A stretch of 18,571 nucleotides of DNA from JACPTG01 sp964504135 (GTDB lineage Archaea; Nanobdellota; Nanobdellia; Woesearchaeales; UBA10216), in NCBI GenBank assembly GCA_964504135.1, contig CAZDCW010000026.1:1-18571 (forward strand), read 5' to 3'. Shown here one piece after another: positions 13,489 to 18,571 of the stretch. How positions within the stretch are numbered: position 1 is the first letter of the stretch; each line of letters starts with the position of its first letter. A model generated the notes under the pieces. It saw only the letters and a list, made by a program, of their open reading frames with translations. It made no database searches and had not been told where the DNA came from. A program made the translations under genes and the position numbers.

Positions 13489-13943
13489 GTTGGACAGGCC
13501 ATCATCTGCTCAGTATCCCCGGAACGCACACTCTGGAAATCAACCTGCCTTCCTGCCTTCTGCCCATAACGGAATACGTCCCACACCTTTCCAGGCTCAA
13601 GAGGGCACAGCTTCGCGTCGTTCTGTGCTACTCGAGTATCATAATCGCCAATTGTAAAGCCTGTGCTGGCTGCACGGTCTATCTTTACCAAATATGCGCC
13701 ATTGGGCCCGACCACATACGAGCCAACAACAGTTCCCTCCGGAAGATATTCCATTGGGTCACCAACCACCCTTTGCTCTATACCTGAATATATGGGCTCT
13801 GGTTTCCCTACCCTGACAGGATAGCCATATGATGCCACGCCAGGAAGCCTGAGCCCATATGGGCCATTGGTACTATAATTCACCGCCACTGTGGCGGCAG
13901 CAAAGAGGAAGGTCCCTATGGCGATGTTCTTGATTAGCCCCAT
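13479..13943 (-). CDS. Secreted or N-anchored protein of unknown function
   Basis: 154 residues. A hydrophobic N-terminal segment (IKNIAIGTFLFAAATVAV, about 4-21) is a signal peptide or signal anchor, placing the rest outside the membrane. The mature part is Gly/Tyr/Pro-rich (GPYGLRLPGVASYGYPVRVG, then EYLPEGTVVGSYVVGPNGAY) and probably beta-rich, with two cysteines near the C-terminus (CPLEPGKVW, MACPTLR) that could form a disulphide. No family recognised. A TATA box at 13966-13977, about 28 bases before the ATG, implies a leaderless mRNA. The gene is divergent from the XerA-like recombinase gene with about 110 bases between. Confidence 0.65.
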   Translation of the reverse strand: MGLIKNIAIGTFLFAAATVAVNYSTNGPYGLRLPGVASYGYPVRVGKPEPIYSGIEQRVVGDPMEYLPEGTVVGSYVVGPNGAYLVKIDRAASTGFTIGDYDTRVAQNDAKLCPLEPGKVWDVFRYGQKAGRQVDFQSVRSGDTEQMMACPTLR

Positions 13944-13965
13944 ACAAAAACCCCTACAGGCACAA

Positions 13966-13977
13966 GTATATAAACTT
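13966..13977 (-). promoter_or_regulatory. TATA box for the secreted unknown
   Basis: The minus strand reads AAGTTTATATAC, about 28 bases before the ATG at 13943, which suggests a leaderless transcript. Confidence 0.6.
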
Positions 13978-14021
13978 TTCTATTTTTACCACTTTATAAT
14001 GACTATGCAGACTGAACCGCG

Positions 14022-14033
14022 CATTTTAAATAA
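14022..14033 (+). promoter_or_regulatory. TATA box for the recombinase gene
   Basis: CATTTTAAATAA lies about 28 bases before ATG 14055 with no ribosome site between, implying a leaderless mRNA. Confidence 0.55.
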
Positions 14034-14054
14034 GGGTTCGTTTAAGGAAAATGC

Positions 14055-14891
14055 ATGAACCTGCAGCATCTGGAGACAGAACTGAAGCTAAGGAACTTCA
14101 GCCCGCGAACAGTCAAGGCATACCTCTTCTACAACAGCAAATTCCTGGAATACTGCAAGAAGGAGCCTGAGCAGGTGACTGAAGATGACGTTAAAGGCTA
14201 CATGGCGCACCTTATTTCTGACAAGAAAGCAGCTGCAAGCTCAGTTATCCTTGTCAAGGCCTCCCTGAAATACCTATACGACGAGCTTTTGCACAAGGGC
14301 ATCGTGTCCTTCAAGCCCCCAAAGGTTGACAAGCGACTGCCGACCGTCCTTTCCAGGGAAGAGATGAAGAAGCTTATTGAGGCTGCAGGCTCTGTGAAAA
14401 GCAGGCTTATTCTCGAAATGCTGTATTCCTCGGGGCTGCGGCTTTCAGAGTGCGTAAACCTGAAAGTCCAGGACCTGGAACTGCAGCAGAAAATGGGATG
14501 GGTGAGGCATGGCAAAGGTGGGAAGGACAGGATGATAATACTTGCCGAACACCTTATCGGCGATTTCGGGCAGTATCTTCTGGCCAAGAAGGCAGAGGAG
14601 CACCTTTTCACGAACAAAAAAGGCAATGCACTGACGCCGAGGAACATACAGAAAATAGTGAAGGGCTGCGCCCGAAGGGCCGGCATATCCAAGAAAGTCA
14701 GCCCGCACACGCTCAGGCACTCCTTTGCAACCCACCTGCTGGAGTCCGGAACTGACCTGAGGAAAATACAGGAACTCTTAGGCCACTCAAACCTGCAGAC
14801 AACGCAAATCTACACAAAAGTGTCAACCGAGGACCTGAAAAAAGTAAAGAGCCCGCTTGACATGATTGAGGCTGCGCCTATAGCTAAATAA
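14055..14891 (+). CDS. xerA: Archaeal Xer-type tyrosine recombinase
   Basis: 278 residues, the usual length for archaeal XerA. An N-terminal SAM-like core-binding domain (about 1-85: LRNFSPRTVKAYLFYNSKFL) precedes the catalytic domain. All active-site residues of the tyrosine recombinases are visible: Arg129 (SSGLRLSE), Lys154 (HGKGGKDR), His218 and Arg221 (PHTLRHSFATHLL), His244 (LLGHSN) and the nucleophile Tyr253 (QIYTKV). XerA resolves chromosome dimers at a dif site; similar enzymes are also carried by integrative elements. Sequence alone does not tell these apart, but the short length and lack of extra domains favour XerA. It opens the stretch holding vapBC and the macrodomain/ART pair. 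A palindromic AT-rich site lies about 42 bases beyond its stop and could be a target. Confidence 0.9.
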   Translation: MNLQHLETELKLRNFSPRTVKAYLFYNSKFLEYCKKEPEQVTEDDVKGYMAHLISDKKAAASSVILVKASLKYLYDELLHKGIVSFKPPKVDKRLPTVLSREEMKKLIEAAGSVKSRLILEMLYSSGLRLSECVNLKVQDLELQQKMGWVRHGKGGKDRMIILAEHLIGDFGQYLLAKKAEEHLFTNKKGNALTPRNIQKIVKGCARRAGISKKVSPHTLRHSFATHLLESGTDLRKIQELLGHSNLQTTQIYTKVSTEDLKKVKSPLDMIEAAPIAK

Positions 14892-14933
14892 TTTGATAAA
14901 TGCTAAAAGATTGCCTATCCCTGATATTGCGGT

Positions 14934-14979
14934 AATTGATTAAAATGTTTAATCGATATTGGAGATTAAAATATTTAAG
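14934..14979. repeat. Palindromic AT-rich element and near-repeat after xerA
   Basis: GATTAAA (14938-14944) and TTTAATC (14948-14954) are perfect inverted arms around ATG; extended to 11-base arms (14934-14944 and 14948-14958), 9 of 11 positions match. A near-copy, GATTAAAATATTTAAG, follows at 14964-14979, 26 bases on. This could be a Xer or regulator binding site, or merely AT-rich promoter-like DNA. Confidence 0.35.
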
Positions 14980-15222
14980 TAATAATCATAAACTATTTAC
15001 AATAAAAGCAGCAAGGCTGACTCCTTGGTAGTTTGTAGTTGGTGGTTGGTGGTTAGTAGCGGCAGGCTGGAAAACCCGGTCAAGGGAGCGCAAGAACGGC
15101 CTGCGATTAAAAAGTGTTTAACTGCAAAGGTTTTCAAGGCACTCAGCCACACGGGATTTAGGCACCAGAAAAAAAGCTTTGAAAAAGTGAGGCTTTGATG
15201 TCAGCTGGCTCGCCGACACAAA
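14980..15222. other. Gene-free gap with possible structured RNA
   Basis: No convincing coding frame lies between xerA and vapB (14892-15256). After the AT-rich element the sequence becomes GC-richer. It contains a small hairpin CAAGG/CCTTG (15012-15016 with 15023-15027), a GT-rich simple stretch of TTGGTGG-type units (about 15028-15058), and a hairpin with GCAGGC (15062-15067) pairing to GCCTGC (15099-15104). This might be a small RNA, but no C/D, H/ACA or tRNA signature was recognised. Confidence 0.3.
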
Positions 15223-15233
15223 GCTTAAATATA
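15222..15233 (+). promoter_or_regulatory. TATA box for vapBC
   Basis: AGCTTAAATATA is about 25-30 bases before the likely vapB start at 15257 and directly adjoins the palindrome at 15231-15258, so a bound VapB dimer would block transcription initiation. Confidence 0.55.
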
Positions 15234-15258
15234 TGTATATTCATATGAATATGTATAT
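15231..15258. promoter_or_regulatory. Probable vapBC operator palindrome
   Basis: A 28-base palindrome centred between 15244 and 15245, with 12 of 14 pairs matching and a perfect 16-base core (ATATTCATATGAATAT, 15237-15252). It spans the predicted transcription start and the vapB start codons. VapB antitoxins with their toxins usually repress their own operon through such sites. Confidence 0.55.
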
Positions 15259-15493
15259 GGCAAGGACAATAATGGTATCCAACAAGTGCTATGAGGAGCT
15301 CAAGAAGCGGAAAGGCGACAACAAGAGCTTCAGTGACGTGATAATTGAAGGCCTGACCAAAGCACCGAAGACAGGAGAGGGACTAAGGAAATTCCTTGGC
15401 GTCCTGAAGGACGACAAAGAGTATGATGAAATAATGGCGAAATCGAAAAAGATGTGGGCTGAATGGAAGGAAAAGGCCAAAGAGTATGCTTAG
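15257..15493 (+). CDS. vapB: VapB-type antitoxin
   Basis: 78 residues from ATG 15257 (MARTIMVSNKCYEELKKRKG); ATGs at 15233 and 15251 are in frame but lie inside the palindrome and would add up to eight residues unlike the family. The start with a short beta strand, then YEELK and SFSDVI, is the pattern of archaeal COG1753-type antitoxins: an N-terminal DNA-binding part, then a helical toxin-binding tail (about 45-78: EYDEIMAKSKKMWAEWKEKAKEYA). It should neutralise the VapC encoded next to it and repress the operon. It overlaps the vapC frame by about 31 bases. Confidence 0.85.
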   Translation: MARTIMVSNKCYEELKKRKGDNKSFSDVIIEGLTKAPKTGEGLRKFLGVLKDDKEYDEIMAKSKKMWAEWKEKAKEYA

Positions 15494-15849
15494 ACACAGA
15501 TGCAGCAATCTGCATGATAAAAGAACTGCCTGGCGCTGAGAGACTCCTGGCTGCCATCGCTTACAAGGAAATATTCATGTCCTCGGTAACAGTATTTGAG
15601 CTTACGCTGAGAAAAAGCAACCTGAAAATCGCTGAGGATTTCATATCAGGCACACAAGTTCTAAGTTTTAACGAGAGGGAAGCAAAAATAGCAAGCAGTC
15701 TGGAAAAGGGGCTTTCAGAGAGAGGCCTGACGATCGGCTGGAAAGACCTTTTCATCGCAGCCACGGCAATGGCAAATGACTGCGAACTGGCGACGCTGAA
15801 CAGGAAGGACTTTGAGAACATTCCAGAGCTTAGGCTGGTTGAATTCTAG
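15463..15849 (+). CDS. vapC: VapC-type PIN-domain toxin ribonuclease
   Basis: 128 residues forming a complete PIN domain. The acidic active site is visible: Asp11 (CLDTDAAI), Glu46 (SVTVFEL), Asp95 (GWKDLFIAATA), and the end motif LATLNRKDFENIPEL. VapC toxins are Mg-dependent ribonucleases that cut tRNA or rRNA; the target here is unknown. The only upstream ATG in frame is 15463, overlapping vapB by 31 bases. PIN sequences usually start only two or three residues before the LDTD motif, so translation might begin later by coupling (no ATG, GTG or TTG is available there). The overlap fits coupled expression with vapB. All catalytic residues are intact. Confidence 0.88.
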   Translation: MEGKGQRVCLDTDAAICMIKELPGAERLLAAIAYKEIFMSSVTVFELTLRKSNLKIAEDFISGTQVLSFNEREAKIASSLEKGLSERGLTIGWKDLFIAATAMANDCELATLNRKDFENIPELRLVEF

Positions 15850-15921
15850 ATGCCCGGATTATAGGACCCTGAATCTGGGTTGCGCCTCGCCATTGCACTT
15901 CCTGTCACTTTCAAATAACAA

Positions 15922-15933
15922 CATTTATAAACC
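15922..15933 (+). promoter_or_regulatory. TATA box for the macrodomain gene
   Basis: CATTTATAAACC lies about 29 bases before ATG 15957 with no ribosome site between. It gives the macrodomain gene its own leaderless transcript, separate from vapBC. Confidence 0.6.
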
Positions 15934-15956
15934 TTCTTTCCTGCCAAAAAAACCCG

Positions 15957-16910
15957 ATGGGTCATGTGAATATCATAGCTCAGGAGGGCTTTCAGGAGGC
16001 AAATCTGGAGATTCCATTCCTAAAGTGGCTCACCGGGGCGCATAAGGTCAGAGGATATGCCATTTCTTTATCCGACCCTGAGCATAGGCAAAGTTTGACC
16101 GAAAAAATACGGGTTTTTTTTGCTCCTTCTGAACAAGGTTTTTTCGAATACGCCCTGGAGAAAGAGACTGGCGTCCCGGTAAGGGAATTCGCCATTGTGA
16201 CCAGCAAAGTAACCGATGATGAAAAGAGGGAACTTGATGCCCTCCTGACAGCCTCGCCAGGCCTGGCTGCAAAATACCAGGCATTATCCCGGATTAATGA
16301 TTTAAGGAACAACCAGGCTGCCGCAGAGACGATAACCAGGCTTGCCCGGGACAGCCCCCTTGTTGTTTACCTAACCGGACCTGGTTATCTTGTAGGCCTT
16401 AAGCGAGTCCTTGGCACTAATGGATTAAGAGCCTCCATTGAAGCATATGCGCAGAATCCAGGGATACAGCATGTTTCGGGAGACGCGCTTGATACAATGG
16501 CACAGGTGCTGGCCCATGGCGTTGCCGTGGGAAACCTTGAGAATATGGCGACCGGAATAGCGCGGCAGATAAATGAAAGGTGGCCTAAGAGTTATTCGCG
16601 GTTCAAGAAAATCAGGAGGGAAGGATTCAGGCCCGGCGAAGTGATAATGGACTACGAAAACATCCCGGTAATAGCCTATGCGGGAACCCAGCCGGATTTG
16701 ATGCACGCAGAGCCAAGCATGGTCAATGCGGCCCTGAGAAACCTCAGGAAAAGGGTGGAAGCCGACGGTTTTATTTCGGTGGCGATGCCGCGAATCGGAG
16801 CAGGTTATGGCAAGCTGGGCTGGGAAGATGTGCTTCCCATTGTGCAAAACACGCTGGCAGGAGCCCGTTTCAGAACACTTGTCTACCGCCTGCCGAACCA
16901 ACCAGGCTAG
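15957..16910 (+). CDS. Macrodomain protein, TARG1/DarG-like, with unknown N-terminal domain
   Basis: 317 residues. The C-terminal part (about 170-313) follows the TARG1/DarG macrodomain: GDALD (175-179), AHGVAVGNLENMATGIARQI (186-205; compare HC-x-MGAGIA-x-F), then RFKKIRREGFRPGEV, and finally VAMPRIGAGYGKLGWEDV (275-292), the family's PRIGCG loop, then LVYRL. These domains bind ADP-ribose, and many remove it from proteins or DNA. By eye the TARG1 catalytic Lys and Asp positions fall on Gly243 and Gly285, so it may be a binder or work differently. The first 165 residues (GHVNIIAQEGFQEANLEIPF onwards, with LVVYLTGPGYLVGLKRVL at about 135) match nothing I know. The gene ends one base from the end of the facing ART-like gene. 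Own TATA box; probably leaderless. Confidence 0.8.
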   Translation: MGHVNIIAQEGFQEANLEIPFLKWLTGAHKVRGYAISLSDPEHRQSLTEKIRVFFAPSEQGFFEYALEKETGVPVREFAIVTSKVTDDEKRELDALLTASPGLAAKYQALSRINDLRNNQAAAETITRLARDSPLVVYLTGPGYLVGLKRVLGTNGLRASIEAYAQNPGIQHVSGDALDTMAQVLAHGVAVGNLENMATGIARQINERWPKSYSRFKKIRREGFRPGEVIMDYENIPVIAYAGTQPDLMHAEPSMVNAALRNLRKRVEADGFISVAMPRIGAGYGKLGWEDVLPIVQNTLAGARFRTLVYRLPNQPG

Positions 16911-16911
16911 C

Positions 16912-17328
16912 TCAGCGCCTGTAGAGCGCCCTTAGCGGTGTCCTAATCTCATACGCAGGCCTGCCTTCCTCACAGGAGGTGGCAACAAGATAATGCTCTG
17001 TTCTTCCGCTCCACTCACCTATCTGTTCACGAACAGCACCCGCAGGGACGAAAAATTCAACAACAGCTTCTCCAATTCCCTTTCTTGTGTGGTACTTCCC
17101 AGCCACTTCCTGCGGTGTAAGCAGCCTTTCATCCAGGTCGACGAAGACCCTACCCTGGTCCAATCTCCTTGGACAATTGGCACCGCCAAATTTTCTCTGC
17201 CGTACAATGGCGGCGGCGGCGGATTCGGTAGTATAATGCCTAGCAAGGACAAAACCAGTCTTTCCTGAATATTCCGAAAAACCATGCTCATCCGGGCATG
17301 TGCATCTCATACGAACGCTCTTGGCCAT
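16912..17328 (-). CDS. Putative ADP-ribosyltransferase-fold protein (possible toxin)
   Basis: 138 residues. RHYTTESAAAAIVRQRKF (30-47) resembles the opening strand and helix of small ADP-ribosyltransferases of the HYD1/PARP type (HYT-x-E-x-A-x-x-I). VFVDLDERLLTPQEVAGK (61-78) and VVEFFVP (89-95) fit the middle strands, and GRTEHYLVA (108-116) puts a glutamate (Glu111) where ARTs keep the catalytic one. So His31, Tyr32/Thr33 and Glu111 could be an H-Y-E type site; this is a by-eye match and moderate only. A CTC motif (9-11), Cys52 and Cys119 might bind metal. A TATA box at 17350-17360 suggests a leaderless mRNA. It faces the macrodomain gene tail to tail with a one-base gap, which suggests an ART plus ADP-ribose-handling pair. 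Confidence 0.5.
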   Translation of the reverse strand: MAKSVRMRCTCPDEHGFSEYSGKTGFVLARHYTTESAAAAIVRQRKFGGANCPRRLDQGRVFVDLDERLLTPQEVAGKYHTRKGIGEAVVEFFVPAGAVREQIGEWSGRTEHYLVATSCEEGRPAYEIRTPLRALYRR

Positions 17329-17349
17329 CTTAACTACTCAATAGTGGCA

Positions 17350-17360
17350 ATATTTAAAGG
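17350..17360 (-). promoter_or_regulatory. TATA box for the ART-like gene
   Basis: The minus strand reads CCTTTAAATATT, about 25 bases before ATG 17328, so the transcript is probably leaderless. Between 17361 and the DUF655 stop at 17436 no gene is seen. Confidence 0.6.
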
Positions 17361-17435
17361 TTTCGGCTTGTGATGGCCTGATTGCCGGCGAAAAAGGGCG
17401 GTGCAGTTCTTCAGGTGCCACAGGTATTAACAGAA

Positions 17436-17999
17436 TTAGCTCTGCACAAACAAATTATGCTTCTCAGCGCCGTGGATTTCCTGGAGTATCCTCTTTGCAA
17501 CGCAGTTGGCCGGGTCAGGGATGAGCTTAACCCGCGCCTTCAGGTCATCAAAGCCATCAAATGGCTTGGCCTTCCTTTCATCAAGCACCTCCCACATGCG
17601 CTTCTTGCCTATGCCTGGGATAAGCTCAATTGAATGCATCCTTGTGCTCAAAGGCTGGGCTGTATTGAAAAATTCCACGAAGCGCTTTTCGCTCTTCCTG
17701 ATTATGTCACGCACTGCAAATTCAAGCTCAGCCCTGGCAGTTGGGGTGAGCTTTGACGGCGCAAGCCTTCCGTTGATGTGGTGAATATGCTCCCGCTTGC
17801 CATCGCCAATGTACACCTCGGCCATGGGCTGAATCCTGACATCCTTCTTTGGAACAAGCTCAAGCAGGACAAAATGCTCTTTTCCAAGAGCCTGGACAAT
17901 AGGCGTCTTCATGTGGCTTGGCCTTGTGTCCATTGGATAGCCATTGGGCAAAAAGTCCAGCACTACCGCTTCCTCCTCGTGAATCGTCCTCTCCATCAT
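17436..17999 (-). CDS. DUF655 protein with helix-hairpin-helix
   Basis: 187 residues matching the conserved archaeal DUF655 family (COG1491), an uncharacterised protein probably binding RNA or DNA. The N-terminal region is beta-rich and OB-like (EEEAVVLDFLPNGY, then ALGKEHFVLLELVP, VYIGDGKREHIHHINGRL, 62-79). A helix-hairpin-helix follows at about 124-143 (LIPGIGKKRMWEVLDER), and the tail is helical. Two adjacent ATG codons are possible starts (17999, 17996). A TATA box lies 20-30 bases upstream, between rpoF and this gene, so it has its own promoter although it is in line with rpoF and L21e. In many archaea the next gene is ksgA; here it is not. Confidence 0.85.
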   Translation of the reverse strand: MMERTIHEEEAVVLDFLPNGYPMDTRPSHMKTPIVQALGKEHFVLLELVPKKDVRIQPMAEVYIGDGKREHIHHINGRLAPSKLTPTARAELEFAVRDIIRKSEKRFVEFFNTAQPLSTRMHSIELIPGIGKKRMWEVLDERKAKPFDGFDDLKARVKLIPDPANCVAKRILQEIHGAEKHNLFVQS

Positions 18000-18017
18000 G
18001 AGCGAGAAAATAGATGA

Positions 18018-18030
18018 GCTTATATAAAGG
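18018..18030 (-). promoter_or_regulatory. TATA box for the DUF655 gene
   Basis: The minus strand reads CCTTTATATAAGC just after the rpoF stop and about 25 bases before the ATG at 17999. This gives DUF655 a separate, probably leaderless transcript. Confidence 0.6.
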
Positions 18031-18035
18031 TTGCG

Positions 18036-18383
18036 TCACTTGCCAGTAACTTCCCTGACAACGTCAACAATCTTCTTGACATTGTCATTGCTCACTGTTA
18101 TGGTATAGCCCTGCAAAAGCAGCTTAAGGTCGTTCGCATCCGCTGGAAGAATGTCGATTATCTTGCTGATGTGAATATCCTTAAGCCTCGGAACATTCAG
18201 CTTTGCCAGCTTGTCCGCGAGCTCAGCAGCCTGCTTTGGAGCCAATACCTCAAAAGAGGAAATGTATTCCTCAGTCCTGGTAACCCTGAAGCTTGGCTCA
18301 GGGTCCCGCTTCCTAATCCTTGCAACGCCCTCGCGAAGCTCAGACATCGTAATAGGCGTCTCAGAGATGACAGTGGGCTGCAT
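18036..18383 (-). CDS. rpoF: DNA-directed RNA polymerase subunit F (Rpb4 homologue)
   Basis: 115 residues with the archaeal RpoF/Rpb4 pattern: an N-terminal part (PTVISETPITMSELREGV), a helical middle (YISSFEVLAPKQAAELADKL, 40-59), and a C-terminal HRDC-like section ending in ISKIIDILPADANDLKLLL and DNVKKIVDVVREV. It pairs with RpoE (Rpb7) to form the stalk of archaeal RNA polymerase, which helps open complex formation and binds the emerging RNA. Its ATG shares one base with the TAA of the L21e gene (TAATG), so the two are translationally coupled. This gene order is common in archaea. Length and ends look complete. Confidence 0.92.
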   Translation of the reverse strand: MQPTVISETPITMSELREGVARIRKRDPEPSFRVTRTEEYISSFEVLAPKQAAELADKLAKLNVPRLKDIHISKIIDILPADANDLKLLLQGYTITVSNDNVKKIVDVVREVTGK

Positions 18384-18571
18384 TATAACCTCGCAAGATG
18401 AACCGGGTTCACTATAATAAGCTTTTCCTTCCCGCCGTCACTCACAGAAACCTCACAACACCTTCCGCGCTTTCCAACCACGAGCCCGGTCTTACCCCTG
18501 AACCTCCTGAAAAACAGGCCATTGTGATAAGACGGCTCTGCAGAAAAAACAACCCTATCCCCTGCCTTAAG
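18383..18571 (-). CDS. rpl21e: Ribosomal protein L21e, C-terminal part (runs off window)
   Basis: The last 62 codons are present; the N-terminus lies beyond the window end. The visible sequence begins LKAGDRVVFSAEPSYHNG, continues with FRGKTGLVVGKRGR and ends VNPVHLARL. The pattern GD-x-V, PS-x-H-x-G, F-x-G-x-TG-x-V-x-GKRGR and HL-x-x-L is that of L21e, a small SH3-like protein of the archaeal and eukaryotic large ribosomal subunit. Its stop overlaps the rpoF start by one base. Confidence 0.92.
   Translation of the reverse strand, partial: LKAGDRVVFSAEPSYHNGLFFRRFRGKTGLVVGKRGRCCEVSVSDGGKEKLIIVNPVHLARL

Noticed and set aside
14198..14755. Three long frames overlapping xerA
   Set aside because: The xerA frame has all catalytic residues; the others are shadows.
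15233..15256. Earlier ATGs for vapB
   Set aside because: They lie in the palindrome and at or before the predicted transcription start; MARTIMVS matches the family start.
16993..17291. Frames on both strands over the ART-like gene
   Set aside because: Only the 16912-17328 frame has a proper promoter distance and a family-like motif order; the others carry low-complexity Pro or Gly runs.
17382..18017. Plus-strand frames over DUF655
   Set aside because: DUF655 is a recognised conserved family in the minus frame.
1..18571. Search for tRNA, rRNA and C/D-box RNAs
   Set aside because: No T-loop with matching arms, no rRNA core words and no proper C/D box pairs were found by eye; a covariance search would be decisive.

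Overview
The window looks like archaeal chromosome. Ribosomal protein L21e, the Rpb4-type RNA polymerase subunit RpoF and a DUF655 protein lie together at the right end in the usual archaeal order. Nearly every gene has an archaeal TATA box, and for many of them the box lies about 25-30 bases before the start codon, which suggests leaderless mRNAs. Small orphan membrane proteins, a Xer-type recombinase and huge Asn/Ser/Thr-rich surface proteins resemble what is seen in DPANN-type archaea, but lineage placement is inference. No rRNA, tRNA or CRISPR array was seen.

Left region (1-9336), leftward: a divergent cis-prenyltransferase homologue (167-829), then upstream of it a two-gene cell-surface operon. 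The first gene of that operon (2439-9152) encodes a 2237-residue secreted protein saturated with N-glycosylation sequons and ending in Ig-like repeats, two of which share 262 identical bases. The second (861-2426) encodes a signal-peptide protein with a Ser15-Gly10 linker, a PGF-pre-PGF-like domain and a C-terminal membrane anchor. The prenyltransferase homologue has lost key residues. If it helps make polyprenyl carriers, it would fit beside a heavily glycosylated protein.

Middle region (9337-13943): an A24 prepilin peptidase divergent from the surface operon; a likely operon of a double zinc-ribbon protein, a DUF2062 membrane protein and a PAC2 proteasome-assembly chaperone whose start codon is non-standard; a 57-residue coiled-coil protein; a 120-residue four-helix membrane protein; a soluble unknown; and, facing it, a secreted or anchored unknown. 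The last two share a terminator hairpin.

Right region (14055-17330): a XerA-like tyrosine recombinase, an AT-rich/structured 365-base gap, a vapBC toxin-antitoxin operon with a palindrome at its start, and then a tail-to-tail pair. One member (15957-16910) has an unassigned N-terminal domain and a C-terminal TARG1/DarG-like macrodomain. The other (16912-17328) is a small protein with an ADP-ribosyltransferase-like layout (HYT near the N-terminus, TE near the C-terminus). I read this as a possible new ADP-ribosylation toxin/antitoxin-like system, analogous to DarTG but convergent and with different domain order. It is the most interesting part of the window.

Right edge (17436-18571): DUF655, rpoF and L21e. 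The rRNA dimethyltransferase gene (ksgA) that commonly follows DUF655 is absent; the ART-like gene sits there, so the XerA-to-ART segment may be an accessory island.
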